Of a DNA stretch of 64,000 nt, positions 1 to 8,425 are shown in pieces. The stretch comes from JAEUIE01 sp046350055 (GTDB lineage Bacteria; Planctomycetota; Planctomycetia; Gemmatales; HRBIN36). The position numbers and the translations under genes are program-made. Positions within the stretch are counted from its first letter, which is position 1, and every line of letters starts with the position of its first letter. The stretch is taken from positions 2,542,001 through 2,606,000 of the forward strand of contig JAXMBC010000001.1 of the NCBI GenBank assembly GCA_046350055.1. The letters are read 5' to 3'. The notes beneath the pieces are model-generated. The model did no database searches. It was not told the origin of the DNA and saw only the letters and a list, made by a program, of their open reading frames with translations.

Positions 1-328
1 GTGAGTAGTCTTCGGGGATCTTGATGGCTGCACGGGCTTTGCCAGCGACGATCCAGCGATGCATCTCTTCATCGGTGAAAACTTCAGCCACGATCTTCAC
101 ATCATGCGTGGTGCGGAAGCGTTGCAGTAAAATGCGGCTTTCCTGGGTACGACACTGATCGAAAACCACGGTCCGCACATCCCGCACATTGGTGTTGATG
201 GCGTAGCCGAGCATGAACATTTCGACGATCGGGATGAAGAGCGTGAAGAAAAGGGTAGCCGGGTCGCGCAGGATGTGGATGAGTTCCTTGCGCCCGACAG
301 AGAAAATGCGTTGGAGGGACTGGAGCAT
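1..328 (-). CDS. ABC-2 type exporter permease, N-terminal part (truncated by window edge)
   Basis: Membrane subunit of an ABC-2 exporter. The minus-strand frame from the ATG at 328 runs open to the window edge. It starts MLQSLQRIFSVGRKELIHI, then a hydrophobic helix (LFFTLFIPIVEMFMLGYAI), then a soluble stretch with a dinucleotide-like fold (VVFDQCRTQESR, then IVAGKARAAIKIPEDY). A cytoplasmic lead-in, TM1 and a large extracytoplasmic loop are the normal start of YhhJ/YadH-type permeases. It lies downstream of the ATPase gene (475-1434) in the same orientation, so the two probably form one transporter. Only about 109 codons are visible; substrate cannot be inferred. Confidence 0.85.
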   Translation of the reverse strand, partial: MLQSLQRIFSVGRKELIHILRDPATLFFTLFIPIVEMFMLGYAINTNVRDVRTVVFDQCRTQESRILLQRFRTTHDVKIVAEVFTDEEMHRWIVAGKARAAIKIPEDYS

Positions 329-457
329 GTGGTTAGTGTATCAAAGTAAAAGAGGCGTCCCGCCGCGTATGTAAACAGTGTAGTCTTGCAAACCAATTCT
401 AGTCTGAAAGCTAACCGGCCTTTCACACCAGCCGATGCGGCAGGATGCCGCTTCTAC

Positions 458-489
458 ATTATGCTACCCCTGCATTATGCTACCCCTGC
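458..489. repeat. Perfect tandem duplication of a 16-bp unit at the 3' end of the ABC ATPase gene
   Basis: The unit ATTATGCTACCCCTGC occurs twice back to back (458-473 and 474-489). The second copy contains the stop codon and last codons (AGVA, stop) of the minus-strand ABC ATPase; the first copy lies just beyond the stop, repeating those codons outside the frame. It looks like a replication-slippage duplication of the gene end. No regulatory role is evident. Confidence 0.85.
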
Positions 490-1434
490 CTTGCGTTCGC
501 CCTCGCCCCGCAGGGCATCCTGTTGCTTGGAGAGTGTCACGAACACATCTTCCAGAGATGGCTCCGCTGGCGTTACATGATACCCCGGCCCTTCCAGGCC
601 AAGATCACGCGGTTGCAGATGATCATCGACCAGGGCATGCAGGGTCAAGCCAAACAGCGTGACATCACGTACCCCGGGCATGCGGCGGAGGTTGGTAAAC
701 AGCGTGGTGCTGTTCGGGGCGACGATTTCCCAGCGTTTGGTGCCGGGAGGGTTGACAGCTTCGAGCTGTTTCAGTTCAGCAGGTGTACCCAGGGTGAGCA
801 TCTTCCCGAGGTAGATGTAGCCTACCCGCGCACAACGTTCTGCTTCGTCCATGTAATGTGTGGTGACAAACAGGGTGATACCCTGGGCTGCCAGTCGGAA
901 GAGCAGGTCCCACAGGTCGCGGCGGGCGACAGGATCAACACCGGCCGTCGGCTCATCGAGAAACACCAGCAGCGGGCTGTGAAGGAGAGCACACACCATC
1001 GCCAGTCGCTGTTTCCAGCCACCGGAGAGCTTGCCTGCGACACGATCGAGATAGGGGCCGATGCCGGTGAGTTCAATCAACTCGTCTTTGCGTTGGGCCG
1101 CTTCTTCCTTGCTCAGCCCGTAAATACCGGTGTAGAAGTCCATGTTCTCCCGGGCAGTAAGGTCCTGATAGAGGGAAAACTTCTGCGACATGTAGCCAAT
1201 CTGGCGACGTACAGCCTCGGCATTCTTGGCCACATCCTTGCCCAGCACATCAGCATGGCCGCCGGCGAACGGGATGAGCCCACAGAAGGCCCGGATCAGA
1301 GTTGTCTTGCCTGAACCATTGGGCCCCAGCAGGCCAAAGACTTCGCCCTTGCCGACGACAAGGTCCACCTGGTCGACAGCGGTGAAGCTGCCGAACTTGA
1401 TGGTTCCCTGCGTTAAGTCGATGACTTTGTCCAT
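475..1434 (-). CDS. ABC transporter ATP-binding protein (ABC-2 exporter type)
   Basis: Cytoplasmic ATPase subunit of an exporter, 319 residues. Walker A is GPNGSGKT (about residues 38-45), followed by a Q-loop (GYMSQKFSLY), signature LSGGWKQRLAM, Walker B LLVFLDEPTAGVDP and H-loop VTTHYMDEAERC. The signature is the LSGG(W/M)KQRL form seen in ABC-2/drug and polysaccharide exporters. The C-terminal ~90 residues form the usual accessory domain. It lies 3 bp after the propeller gene (stop 1438) and precedes the permease at 328, so the three are probably co-transcribed. The gene end is duplicated by a 16-bp tandem repeat. Confidence 0.93.
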   Translation of the reverse strand: MDKVIDLTQGTIKFGSFTAVDQVDLVVGKGEVFGLLGPNGSGKTTLIRAFCGLIPFAGGHADVLGKDVAKNAEAVRRQIGYMSQKFSLYQDLTARENMDFYTGIYGLSKEEAAQRKDELIELTGIGPYLDRVAGKLSGGWKQRLAMVCALLHSPLLVFLDEPTAGVDPVARRDLWDLLFRLAAQGITLFVTTHYMDEAERCARVGYIYLGKMLTLGTPAELKQLEAVNPPGTKRWEIVAPNSTTLFTNLRRMPGVRDVTLFGLTLHALVDDHLQPRDLGLEGPGYHVTPAEPSLEDVFVTLSKQQDALRGEGERKAGVA

Positions 1435-1437
1435 TAG

Positions 1438-2487
1438 CTACGGCAACTCGACATCGAAATCAGCGATGAAGATTTGCGAGCCGGGCATGCGGCCATCGCG
1501 TGTGCTTGTCCACATGACCTTCTTGCCATCGGGACTGAAGACAGGCAGCACGTCTGCACCTGGAGCGAAGGTGATGCGTTTGGTCGCCTTGGTCTCCACG
1601 TTCATCACGTGGAGATCATAGTTGGGGCGTTCATTGGGGTTGGAGTGGTCGGCTCCGGCATAAATGATGTGCTTGTTATTGGGATGCCAGTAGGGGCACC
1701 AGTTGACGCCGTCGTTATTGGTGAGTTGCCGTTCGCCTGTTCCGTCTGCGTTGATGACATAAAGCTGCAGTGCATCCTTCTTGTCGCGGTCAGCCCGGAA
1801 GATGACCCGCTTATTGTCAGGGGAGAAGAAGGGGCCGCCGTTGTAGCAGTCCTTTGTTTTGGTCAGTTGTCGCACATTGCTGCCATCAGCATCCATGATG
1901 TAAAGATTGAGATGCCCATCGCGTTTGGAACAGAAGACAATCTGTTTGCCATCGGAGGAGTAACTGCCTTCGGCATTGTAATCCGGGGCATCGGTGATGC
2001 ATTTCAGATTGCTGCCATCGATGTTGGCAGAGTAGATCTTAATGCTGGGATCGAAGTCCCACTGGTAGCGGCGACGACGGTTCTGCTTCTTGTCCTCTTC
2101 CCGCATCGCCAGTTCATCCTTGGCTTCCTTCTCGTAGGTCTTGGTGGTGTGGCCACTGGCGAAGATGATCTTGCTGGGATCGACGGGGTTGAAGAAGCCA
2201 CAGGTGGTGCGACCGATGCCGGGGCTGACTTTCCAGGTCTTCTTCGTGGCCAGTTCCATGACGAACATCTGATAGAACGGGTTCTTTTCCCGTTCTTCCG
2301 CCTGGAAAATGATGTGCTTCATATCCGGGGAGAAGTACGATTCGCCAGCACGTACATAGTCAGCTGTGATTTGGGTGATGTTCTTGAGGTAAGCTGCTTC
2401 GCTCTGCTTCCAATCGCCGGGAGGTTGGCTGTGAAGTGAACCGAGGAGGACGAACAGGCAACTGCATATGAGTAACGACCGACGCAT
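1438..2487 (-). CDS. TolB-like WD40/PD40 beta-propeller protein, exported
   Basis: A secreted propeller of unknown ligand, 349 residues from the start chosen here. The start MRRSLLICSCLFVLLGSLHS at 2487 gives a clean signal peptide; an in-frame ATG 15 bp upstream would add MIGAS before it. At least five PD40-type blades show the repeating pattern SPDxKxIxF followed by xxLYxMxADGSNxxQLT, as in TolB and DPP-IV-type N-domains. No peptidase domain follows, so it is a propeller only. Its stop is 3 bp from the ABC ATPase start, suggesting a role linked to the exporter, but the pairing may simply be transcriptional. The 2488-2548 gap holds the divergent starts. Confidence 0.85.
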   Translation of the reverse strand: MRRSLLICSCLFVLLGSLHSQPPGDWKQSEAAYLKNITQITADYVRAGESYFSPDMKHIIFQAEEREKNPFYQMFVMELATKKTWKVSPGIGRTTCGFFNPVDPSKIIFASGHTTKTYEKEAKDELAMREEDKKQNRRRRYQWDFDPSIKIYSANIDGSNLKCITDAPDYNAEGSYSSDGKQIVFCSKRDGHLNLYIMDADGSNVRQLTKTKDCYNGGPFFSPDNKRVIFRADRDKKDALQLYVINADGTGERQLTNNDGVNWCPYWHPNNKHIIYAGADHSNPNERPNYDLHVMNVETKATKRITFAPGADVLPVFSPDGKKVMWTSTRDGRMPGSQIFIADFDVELP

Positions 2488-2548
2488 GGAGGCTCCAATC
2501 ATGGGTGGGAACAGACGCCAGTATTATACTGGCAGAGGAGGCTTTGCC

Positions 2549-3025
2549 ATGACGATTCGCCCTGCTCATCCTGATGAGATGCATCTGGTGCGTGCATTGT
2601 TCCTGGAGTACGCAGAGAGCCTGGGGTTCAGCCTGTGTTTTCAGGGCTTTCAGCAGGAACTGGATGAACTGCCCGGCAAGTATGGCCAGCCCAGCGGTGT
2701 ATTGCTCCTGGCATTCGATGGTGAGCTGCCAGTCGGGGTAGTGGGATTGCGACCACTAAGTGAGAGCAGTGCGGAAATGAAACGGCTTTACATCAAGCCA
2801 GCTGCCCGTGGTCATCACCTGGGAAGGCGTCTGGTCGAGCGACTGGAGGAGGAAGCCCGCCAGCGTGGCTATCGCAGTATCAAGCTCGATACTGTTCCAA
2901 GCATGGAAGCAGCAAGGGAACTCTATGTCCGCATGGGGTTCGTCACCATTCCAGCGTACTATGATAATTCGCCGTGCGGTTCGATCTGTATGGAGAAGCA
3001 TTTAGGCGGTGGACAATCTGCGTGA
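2549..3025 (+). CDS. GNAT family N-acetyltransferase
   Basis: Cytoplasmic acetyl-CoA-dependent acyltransferase, 158 residues. The start MTIRPAHPDEM at 2549 is preceded by an AGAGGAGG ribosome site; a longer frame to 2468 overlaps the divergent gene's start and lacks a ribosome site. The GNAT fold is clear: N-terminal strand TIRPA, central strands GVVGLRPL and AEMKRLYIKP, the pyrophosphate-binding loop RGHHLGRRLVERL, and C-terminal LYVRMGFVTI. The ending (DNSPCGSICMEKHL) resembles the small, single-domain GNATs commonly annotated as YafP/ElaA-like. Acceptor substrate unknown. Confidence 0.9.
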   Translation: MTIRPAHPDEMHLVRALFLEYAESLGFSLCFQGFQQELDELPGKYGQPSGVLLLAFDGELPVGVVGLRPLSESSAEMKRLYIKPAARGHHLGRRLVERLEEEARQRGYRSIKLDTVPSMEAARELYVRMGFVTIPAYYDNSPCGSICMEKHLGGGQSA

Positions 3026-3073
3026 AGTCTGGGTGGGTTTGTGGTAGTCTCCGCAACATCTCGGAGACTATCC

Positions 3074-4345
3074 ATGCTGCAGTTCCTGCTCCCGCTGATG
3101 CTTGTTACGGCACAAGCTCCTGCTGAGTATGCTGTTCTGGCTCAGCGTTGCCGCAAGCTGCTGGATACATCCGTCATCAGTTTCTTCCTGCCTGGCTGCA
3201 TCGATACCGTTCACGGTGGCTACTACGAGAACTGGAAAGACGGTAAGTTCATCCATACTGGCGAGAAGTTCCTTACCCAGCAGGCCCGCGATCTGTGGTT
3301 CTTCAGTACCCTCGCACGACACAACGTCCGTCACGATGATGCGTTTCGAGCAGCCAAGGCGGGTTTTGATTTTCTGCAGAAGCACTTCCGCGACTCGCAG
3401 CATGCCGGTTACTTCAGCAAGGTGAAAGACAACGGCGAGGTAAGCGATGCCCGCAAGCATGCTTATCTCAATAGCTTTGCTCTGTATGCACTGGCAGCCT
3501 ACTACCAGTCTTCACAAGACCCTGCTGCACTCAAAGCTGCCCAGGAACTCTTCGCTATTCTGGAAGCCAAAGCCTATGACCGCCAGCATGGAGGCTACCG
3601 CGAGTTCTTCAGCCGCGACTGGATGGAACTCACTGATCCGAAAGAGGGTGGCTATGTCGGCCCGGTGCAGACCAAGACCTACAACACTCATCTGCATCTG
3701 CTCGAAGCATTGACTGCACTCTATCGCGTCTGGCCCGATCCACTGGTAGGCCAGCGACTGGCAGAGTTAATCCAGATCAACACGCTCACGGTGCGGCATC
3801 ATGAGTTGTTCTTCAATATCGACCAATGGACAAATGATTGGAAGGCTGCCACATCCAATGGTAATGCGCGTCGGGTCAGTTATGGCCACGATATCGAATG
3901 TGCCTGGCTGGTGCTGGATGCCTGCCGGGCACTGAAGCGACCGATGGGCACGCTGTATCGATGGGCTGATCAACTGGTCAACTTCAGCATCGACCACGGC
4001 TACGATCGCACCTGCGGCGGGTTCTACTATGCTGGAAGCGAACGCCAGCCTGCGTTTGACACTAAGAAGGAATGGTGGGTGCAAGCCGAGGCACTGGTCA
4101 GCATGATGGAGATGCATCGCATAACCGGTGGCAAGGAGTACATGCAGCTTTTCCAGCAAACGCTCGACTTCATCGAGAATCACCACCTTGCGCCTGGGGG
4201 CGGCTGGTACGCTACGCTTCAAGCCGACGGCAAGGTGATCAGTGACAACCGCGCGACAATGTGGCAGGGGCCGTATCACACCGGTCGGGCCTTGCTCTAC
4301 TCGGCACTGATGCTGGAGGAGTTGGCGAAGGGAAAAACGCCATGA
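3074..4345 (+). CDS. AGE-family sugar epimerase, cellobiose 2-epimerase-like, exported
   Basis: An (alpha/alpha)6-barrel epimerase acting on C2 of a reducing-end glucose or an amino sugar, 423 residues. The start at 3074 gives a signal peptide (MLQFLLPLMLVTAQAPA), so the enzyme is probably periplasmic, unlike most characterised epimerases. Two motifs point to cellobiose 2-epimerase instead of GlcNAc 2-epimerase: SYGHDIECAWL (the catalytic-His region) and GPYHTGRALL near the C terminus (the second His). Aromatic subsite residues KEWWVQAEA also match. A further in-frame GTG at 3041 exists but would spoil the signal peptide. The stop overlaps the next start (ATGA), indicating translational coupling. 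Family confidence is high, substrate moderate. Confidence 0.87.
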   Translation: MLQFLLPLMLVTAQAPAEYAVLAQRCRKLLDTSVISFFLPGCIDTVHGGYYENWKDGKFIHTGEKFLTQQARDLWFFSTLARHNVRHDDAFRAAKAGFDFLQKHFRDSQHAGYFSKVKDNGEVSDARKHAYLNSFALYALAAYYQSSQDPAALKAAQELFAILEAKAYDRQHGGYREFFSRDWMELTDPKEGGYVGPVQTKTYNTHLHLLEALTALYRVWPDPLVGQRLAELIQINTLTVRHHELFFNIDQWTNDWKAATSNGNARRVSYGHDIECAWLVLDACRALKRPMGTLYRWADQLVNFSIDHGYDRTCGGFYYAGSERQPAFDTKKEWWVQAEALVSMMEMHRITGGKEYMQLFQQTLDFIENHHLAPGGGWYATLQADGKVISDNRATMWQGPYHTGRALLYSALMLEELAKGKTP

Positions 4346-4902
4346 AGTACTTTCGTCTTTGGCCAGCATTCAATAGCCGAGAGGAAATCGAGACCAAGTG
4401 GGTAAATGATCAAGACTTCTTCATGGAATTTGATGCGTACCAGTCACGTCCACTGCTACCTGTTTGGCCAAGAGATTTGTCATTCCAATTGGAAGGAAGG
4501 GGTATCGTTGCAGATGTCATGTCCAGTCTGCATGCATTCTACTTTTCCAGACAAGCTCGAGATAAAATTGACTCATTGCTGAGCAATTCGGTTGAATGGT
4601 TACCTGTCAAATTGGGACTGAAATCTGACTACTTCGTGCTTCATCCATTGCAGACGATCGAGTTGGGACCTCAGGCAGTCTTTCGACAAAATAGACCACA
4701 GGACAACATTATCGAAGTAAGCCGCTATGATTTTGATGCAGATGAACAGTTGCCTGCCTGCTTTCTTGTTCATCAGGCTCCAGGCTCGCCAGCTAGAGAA
4801 TCCCACGGAACGTTGGGAATCATCATCGTGAATGAGACTCTTCGGTGGAAGATGGGGGTCTACCGAGGAGTTGACTTTGCCCAAGTGTATGAACGGAAGT
4901 GA
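4342..4902 (+). CDS. Hypothetical protein, possibly immunity-protein-like
   Basis: A 186-residue soluble protein with no signal peptide or membrane helix. The start MKYFRLWPAF overlaps the stop of the epimerase gene as ATGA. Features: acidic and aromatic-rich, a central segment SVEWLPVKLGLKSDYFVLHPL and a C-terminal strand-rich end TLRWKMGVYRGVDFAQVY. The spacing of LLSNSVEWLPVKL and the YFVLHP strand is reminiscent of DUF1629/Imm11-type proteins, but this is a weak, by-eye resemblance. Local base composition looks more AT-rich than the epimerase. Followed after 3 bp by another small orphan gene. Function unknown. Confidence 0.7.
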   Translation: MKYFRLWPAFNSREEIETKWVNDQDFFMEFDAYQSRPLLPVWPRDLSFQLEGRGIVADVMSSLHAFYFSRQARDKIDSLLSNSVEWLPVKLGLKSDYFVLHPLQTIELGPQAVFRQNRPQDNIIEVSRYDFDADEQLPACFLVHQAPGSPARESHGTLGIIIVNETLRWKMGVYRGVDFAQVYERK

Positions 4903-4905
4903 CTC

Positions 4906-5241
4906 ATGGATCACGTCGGCTACATCGATATAGACGGCAGAATAGCTCATTTCCATCAAGCGAGTTGTGCTTTTCAGCGGAATCAACTCGATGTCAAGGC
5001 GCTGAGCAAGAAGTGTCGCTTTAGTCTCTTCGGCATCCCTTTTCGCAATGCTGCATCTGTCGCTGACCTCGCGGGACAAACCTACGGCCCGGCTGATGTC
5101 GACGGTGACCCCATCGCCGAAAGCACTATCGAGACCAAAGCGGGCGGGTATGGTTACGAGCGAGTGGAAGTGCGTTGCCGAAGTTTCGATGCAGCCGCGA
5201 AGCAAATCACGGTAGCGGTACTGGCTGACGTCGTGGACTGA
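4906..5241 (+). CDS. Small hypothetical protein
   Basis: A 111-residue frame starting 3 bp after the preceding stop, with a GGAAG ribosome-site candidate upstream. Third codon positions look GC-biased as in neighbouring genes, favouring this strand over the competing minus-strand frame 4600-5358, which also runs antisense through the gene before. The C-terminal part (YERVEVRCRSFD, then AKQITVAVLADVVD) looks like a beta-rich domain. No recognisable family. It probably forms a pair with 4342-4902. The 180 bp after it (5242-5421) show no gene. Confidence 0.5.
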   Translation: MDHVGYIDIDGRIAHFHQASCAFQRNQLDVKALSKKCRFSLFGIPFRNAASVADLAGQTYGPADVDGDPIAESTIETKAGGYGYERVEVRCRSFDAAAKQITVAVLADVVD

Positions 5242-5421
5242 GAAAGCGGTGAGACTGCGTCCATCGATGCCGTCATTCGTTGCGATATCGTAGAAAATAT
5301 GTTTGCGTAATCTCCGTCGTATCCATGCGATTGCAAGATGACTACAAGATGCTGGCAATGCACATTTCGACTGGTATACTCAAGCCACCCATATCGCTCC
5401 TTATTTAGAGCTGGCAATCTC

Positions 5422-6777
5422 ATGAATCGTCGCACCTTCCTCACTGCTTCCGCACTCGCTGCAACTTCCTCCACCTGGGCAGCAGGCACACTTCTGCGGC
5501 ACTCACACAGTCTCGGCTACAACGCCGCTGGCAAACCAATGAAAGCCGCCGTCATAGGCACCGGTTGGTTCGGCATGGTCAACTGTCGCCGTATGCTCGA
5601 AGTGGCGCCGGAGATTACCGTGACAGCCATGGCTGATGTCGATGGCAATATGCTTGCTGGGGCTGTGAAACAGGTCGTTGAGAAAGGGCAAAAGGAGCCC
5701 CGACAGTTCCGCGATTATCGCAAACTCCTGGCGGATGACAGATACGACATCGTCATTGTCGGCTCTCCTGACCACTGGCATGCCCTCCACATGATTGCAG
5801 CTGTGGAAGCCGGGGCCGATGTCTATGTGGAAAAGCCCATCTCGCACGACATTGCTGAGGGACAGGCGATGGTCGCAGCAGCCCGCAAGCATGGCCGCAT
5901 TGTGCAGGTGGGCACCCAGCGCCGTAGTACGCCGCATGTTTTGCAGGCCAAGGAATACCTGACCAGTGGCGCACTTGGCACCATCGCCCGCGTAGATACC
6001 TGCTGTTACTACCATATGCGTGCACAGACGACCAAGCCTGACTGCCCGCCGCCTGCTGACTTTGATTTCGACTTCTGGTCCGGCCCCGCTCCCTTGGTAC
6101 CCTACCACCCTGATATTCACCCCCGATCCTGGCGAAGCTATTGGGAATATGGCAACGGCATCTGTGGCGACATGTGTGTTCATTGGCTCGATACTACCCG
6201 ATTCGTCCTGGGCCTTGGACAGCCAACCCGCGTTGCTTCGACTGGTGGGATCTATGTGCAGAAGTCGTCACGGGCCAACATCGCGGATACGCAAAGTGCC
6301 TTCTATGACTATGGCGATGTGAAGGTCACCTGGGACTATCGCTCGTGGGGCAAGCCACTGGATGAGAAGTATCCCTGGGCTGCAACCTTCATCGGCGAGA
6401 AGGGTACGCTTAAGCTCAACCTCGAAGGCTACGAGGTGTTCCTGAATAACGGCAAGCACATTCATGTGGATGCCCAGCGGATCGACAGCGATACCGACAC
6501 CTATCCCAAGCCCCAGGCGAAAGACCCCGTTGCGTTGGCGAACCGGGCTCACTGGAAGAACTTCCTCGGCTGCATCGCTAGCCGCGAGAAGTCGGTGGCA
6601 GACATCGAGCATGGCCATCACAGCACTCTCGCCTGCATACTCGCCAATATGAGCATGAAACTGGGCCGGGAGTTGCAGTGGGATGCCGCCGCGGGAAGGA
6701 TCAAGAACGATGCAGAGGCCAATAGCATGCTGGCCGGGCCGTATCGGTCGCCATGGAAACATCCGGCGAGCATATAA
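5422..6777 (+). CDS. Gfo/Idh/MocA family oxidoreductase with Tat signal
   Basis: NAD(P)-dependent sugar or polyol oxidoreductase exported by the Tat system, 451 residues. The start at 5422 gives MNRRTFLTASALAATSSTW, a typical RR-x-F-L Tat motif; the longer frame to 5338 would bury it. The Rossmann motif is AAVIGTGWFGMVNCRR, the second nucleotide motif is DIVIVGSPDHWHALH, and the conserved EKP motif is VYVEKPISHDIAEG. The C-terminal alpha/beta domain carries GNGICGDMCVHWLD (the catalytic His/Asp region). Tat-exported members are common in planctomycetes and usually pick up NAD(P) before export. The substrate is not deducible. Confidence 0.92.
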   Translation: MNRRTFLTASALAATSSTWAAGTLLRHSHSLGYNAAGKPMKAAVIGTGWFGMVNCRRMLEVAPEITVTAMADVDGNMLAGAVKQVVEKGQKEPRQFRDYRKLLADDRYDIVIVGSPDHWHALHMIAAVEAGADVYVEKPISHDIAEGQAMVAAARKHGRIVQVGTQRRSTPHVLQAKEYLTSGALGTIARVDTCCYYHMRAQTTKPDCPPPADFDFDFWSGPAPLVPYHPDIHPRSWRSYWEYGNGICGDMCVHWLDTTRFVLGLGQPTRVASTGGIYVQKSSRANIADTQSAFYDYGDVKVTWDYRSWGKPLDEKYPWAATFIGEKGTLKLNLEGYEVFLNNGKHIHVDAQRIDSDTDTYPKPQAKDPVALANRAHWKNFLGCIASREKSVADIEHGHHSTLACILANMSMKLGRELQWDAAAGRIKNDAEANSMLAGPYRSPWKHPASI

Positions 6778-6896
6778 TCGATGACTGCAACGTATGTGAA
6801 TCCCCTGTGAATGCGCCATAATCAGGGTGTACTTCCTGCCATTGCAGTGATACTCTTGCCATCAGCCTACCTGTTCGTGCCTGCCAAGGATTTGTC

Positions 6897-8195
6897 ATGC
6901 GTCGCATCCTCCTCCCCGTGGTTGCCTGTCTCGTTGTTGCAGCAGTTGCATACTCAGCCGGTGCCCTTCGCACCGAACGTGGGCCTCGTGCAGATGACGT
7001 GGGTACGAAGACTCCCTGGACCTCGCTGAACTACAACAACAGCGAAGACACGTTCCGCTACGCCATCGTCAGCGATCGTACTGGTGGGCATCGGGAAGGC
7101 ATCTTCTCCCGGGCCATCAATTACCTCAATCTGATGCAGCCTGAGTTCGTCCTTTCCGTGGGTGATCTCATTGAAGGATACAGTGACAAGGTGCCAGCCA
7201 TCGAAGGCATGTGGAAAGAGTTTGATGGCTACATCGCCAAGCTGACCGTGCCCTTCTTCCATGTGCCGGGCAACCACGATACAGCTAACACAACGATGAC
7301 GAAATACTGGAAGGACAAGTTCGGCAAGCTCTACTACCACTTCGTCTACAAGAACGTGCTCTTCCTTTGTGTTCATACTGAGGACTATCCCGAAGGCACC
7401 AAGCAGGCGACCCGCATCTCGCCCGAGCAGACGGCGTACTTCACCAAGGTGCTGGAAGAGAACAAGAACGTCCGCTGGACCATCGTCAACCTGCATCGCC
7501 CGGTGTGGAACAATGCCAATGCCGATGAGATCGGCTTCACCGAGTTCGAAAAGCTGCTGCAAGATCGCCAGTACACCATGTTTGCCGGCCATGAACACCA
7601 TTACAAGAAGGTCGTTCGCCATGGTCGCAACTACTACCAGCTGGCCACTACAGGCGGAGGCAGCAAGCTTCGAGGAATTCCTTACGGTGAGTTCGATCAC
7701 ATTACCTGGATCACCATGAAGAAGGATGGCCCGGTGATTGCCAACGTCATGCTCAGTGGCATTCTGCCCGAAGATCTTGGAGCAGTTCAGCCGGTAGCAG
7801 AAGAGAAGGGCGTGACGCCGAAGGATCGTCGCGAACTTGTGGCTGCAGCGGGCAAGCTGACTTTGAACGGCAAGCCCGTCGAGAATGCGGAAGTGATCTT
7901 CTACTACCTGGTGCCTGAAGCGGAACAGCCCAAGGTGAAAGGTGCCAAGCAGATTCGTGCCAGCGATGGCCTGACTGATGCACAGGGCGAATTCCGGCTG
8001 AGCACCTATACCAATGGCGACGGCGCTCCCAAGGGCGAGTTCATCGTGGCTGTTGTTCCTTTCAAACCTCGCAATGGTTTGTCCATTGCCAACGCTCCCA
8101 CCATTCCCGAAAAGTACACCAAATGGCAAACCTCGCCACTCAAGCTGACACTGACGGAAGGGAATGTCAGCATCAAGCTGGAGATGGTGGACTAG
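6897..8195 (+). CDS. Exported metallophosphoesterase with C-terminal carboxypeptidase-regulatory-like domain
   Basis: Calcineurin-like phosphoesterase of 432 residues. Starts with a signal peptide or anchor (MRRILLPVVACLVVAAVAYS). Metal-binding motifs in order: SDRTGGHR (motif I, Thr replacing the usual His), SVGDLIEG, PGNHDT, NLHRPVW and GHEHHYK. The last ~110 residues (LTLNGKPVENAEVIFYYLVP, then TDAQGEFRLSTY) look like a beta-sandwich of the carboxypeptidase-regulatory type. The SDRTGG form is seen in other exported bacterial members, so it is probably not a dead site. The 119 bp before it contain no other gene. A hairpin follows at 8209-8242. Confidence 0.88.
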   Translation: MRRILLPVVACLVVAAVAYSAGALRTERGPRADDVGTKTPWTSLNYNNSEDTFRYAIVSDRTGGHREGIFSRAINYLNLMQPEFVLSVGDLIEGYSDKVPAIEGMWKEFDGYIAKLTVPFFHVPGNHDTANTTMTKYWKDKFGKLYYHFVYKNVLFLCVHTEDYPEGTKQATRISPEQTAYFTKVLEENKNVRWTIVNLHRPVWNNANADEIGFTEFEKLLQDRQYTMFAGHEHHYKKVVRHGRNYYQLATTGGGSKLRGIPYGEFDHITWITMKKDGPVIANVMLSGILPEDLGAVQPVAEEKGVTPKDRRELVAAAGKLTLNGKPVENAEVIFYYLVPEAEQPKVKGAKQIRASDGLTDAQGEFRLSTYTNGDGAPKGEFIVAVVPFKPRNGLSIANAPTIPEKYTKWQTSPLKLTLTEGNVSIKLEMVD

Positions 8196-8208
8196 TAGCC
8201 TGGAATGG

Positions 8209-8242
8209 GCAACTCCGTGGACACATCGACTAGCGGAGTTGC
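8209..8242 (+). terminator. Inverted repeat after the metallophosphoesterase gene
   Basis: GCAACTCCG (8209-8217) pairs with CGGAGTTGC (8234-8242): a 9-bp perfect stem with a 16-nt loop, 14 bp after the stop at 8195. No T-run follows, so an intrinsic terminator is only a possibility. Confidence 0.35.
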
Positions 8243-8425
8243 AATCACAGATCGTGGTTGCAGCACTGTCAGCATGAATGAACGCAGACACTGATCGATG
8301 GTTTATGCAGAGGCTTGCCGGGAATTCTCCAAACTCAGGCAGGCGAGCCACGCTGACAACACTATATCAGTAGTACTCTCCCCTTTTTCTTTGGTAACGG
8401 CATTCCTGTGTAGGGAGTTGGATCG

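Noticed and set aside
1474..2439. 321-residue open frame on the plus strand
   Set aside because: Antisense of the propeller gene; Val/Gly/Asp-rich composition typical of a complementary-strand shadow.
4600..5358. 252-residue open frame on the minus strand
   Set aside because: Competes with the two small plus-strand genes; those are tightly spaced after the epimerase and have better codon pattern, though this remains the least certain choice.
6954..8351. 465-residue open frame on the minus strand
   Set aside because: Antisense of the metallophosphoesterase, which has all motifs; the antisense product has no recognisable domain.
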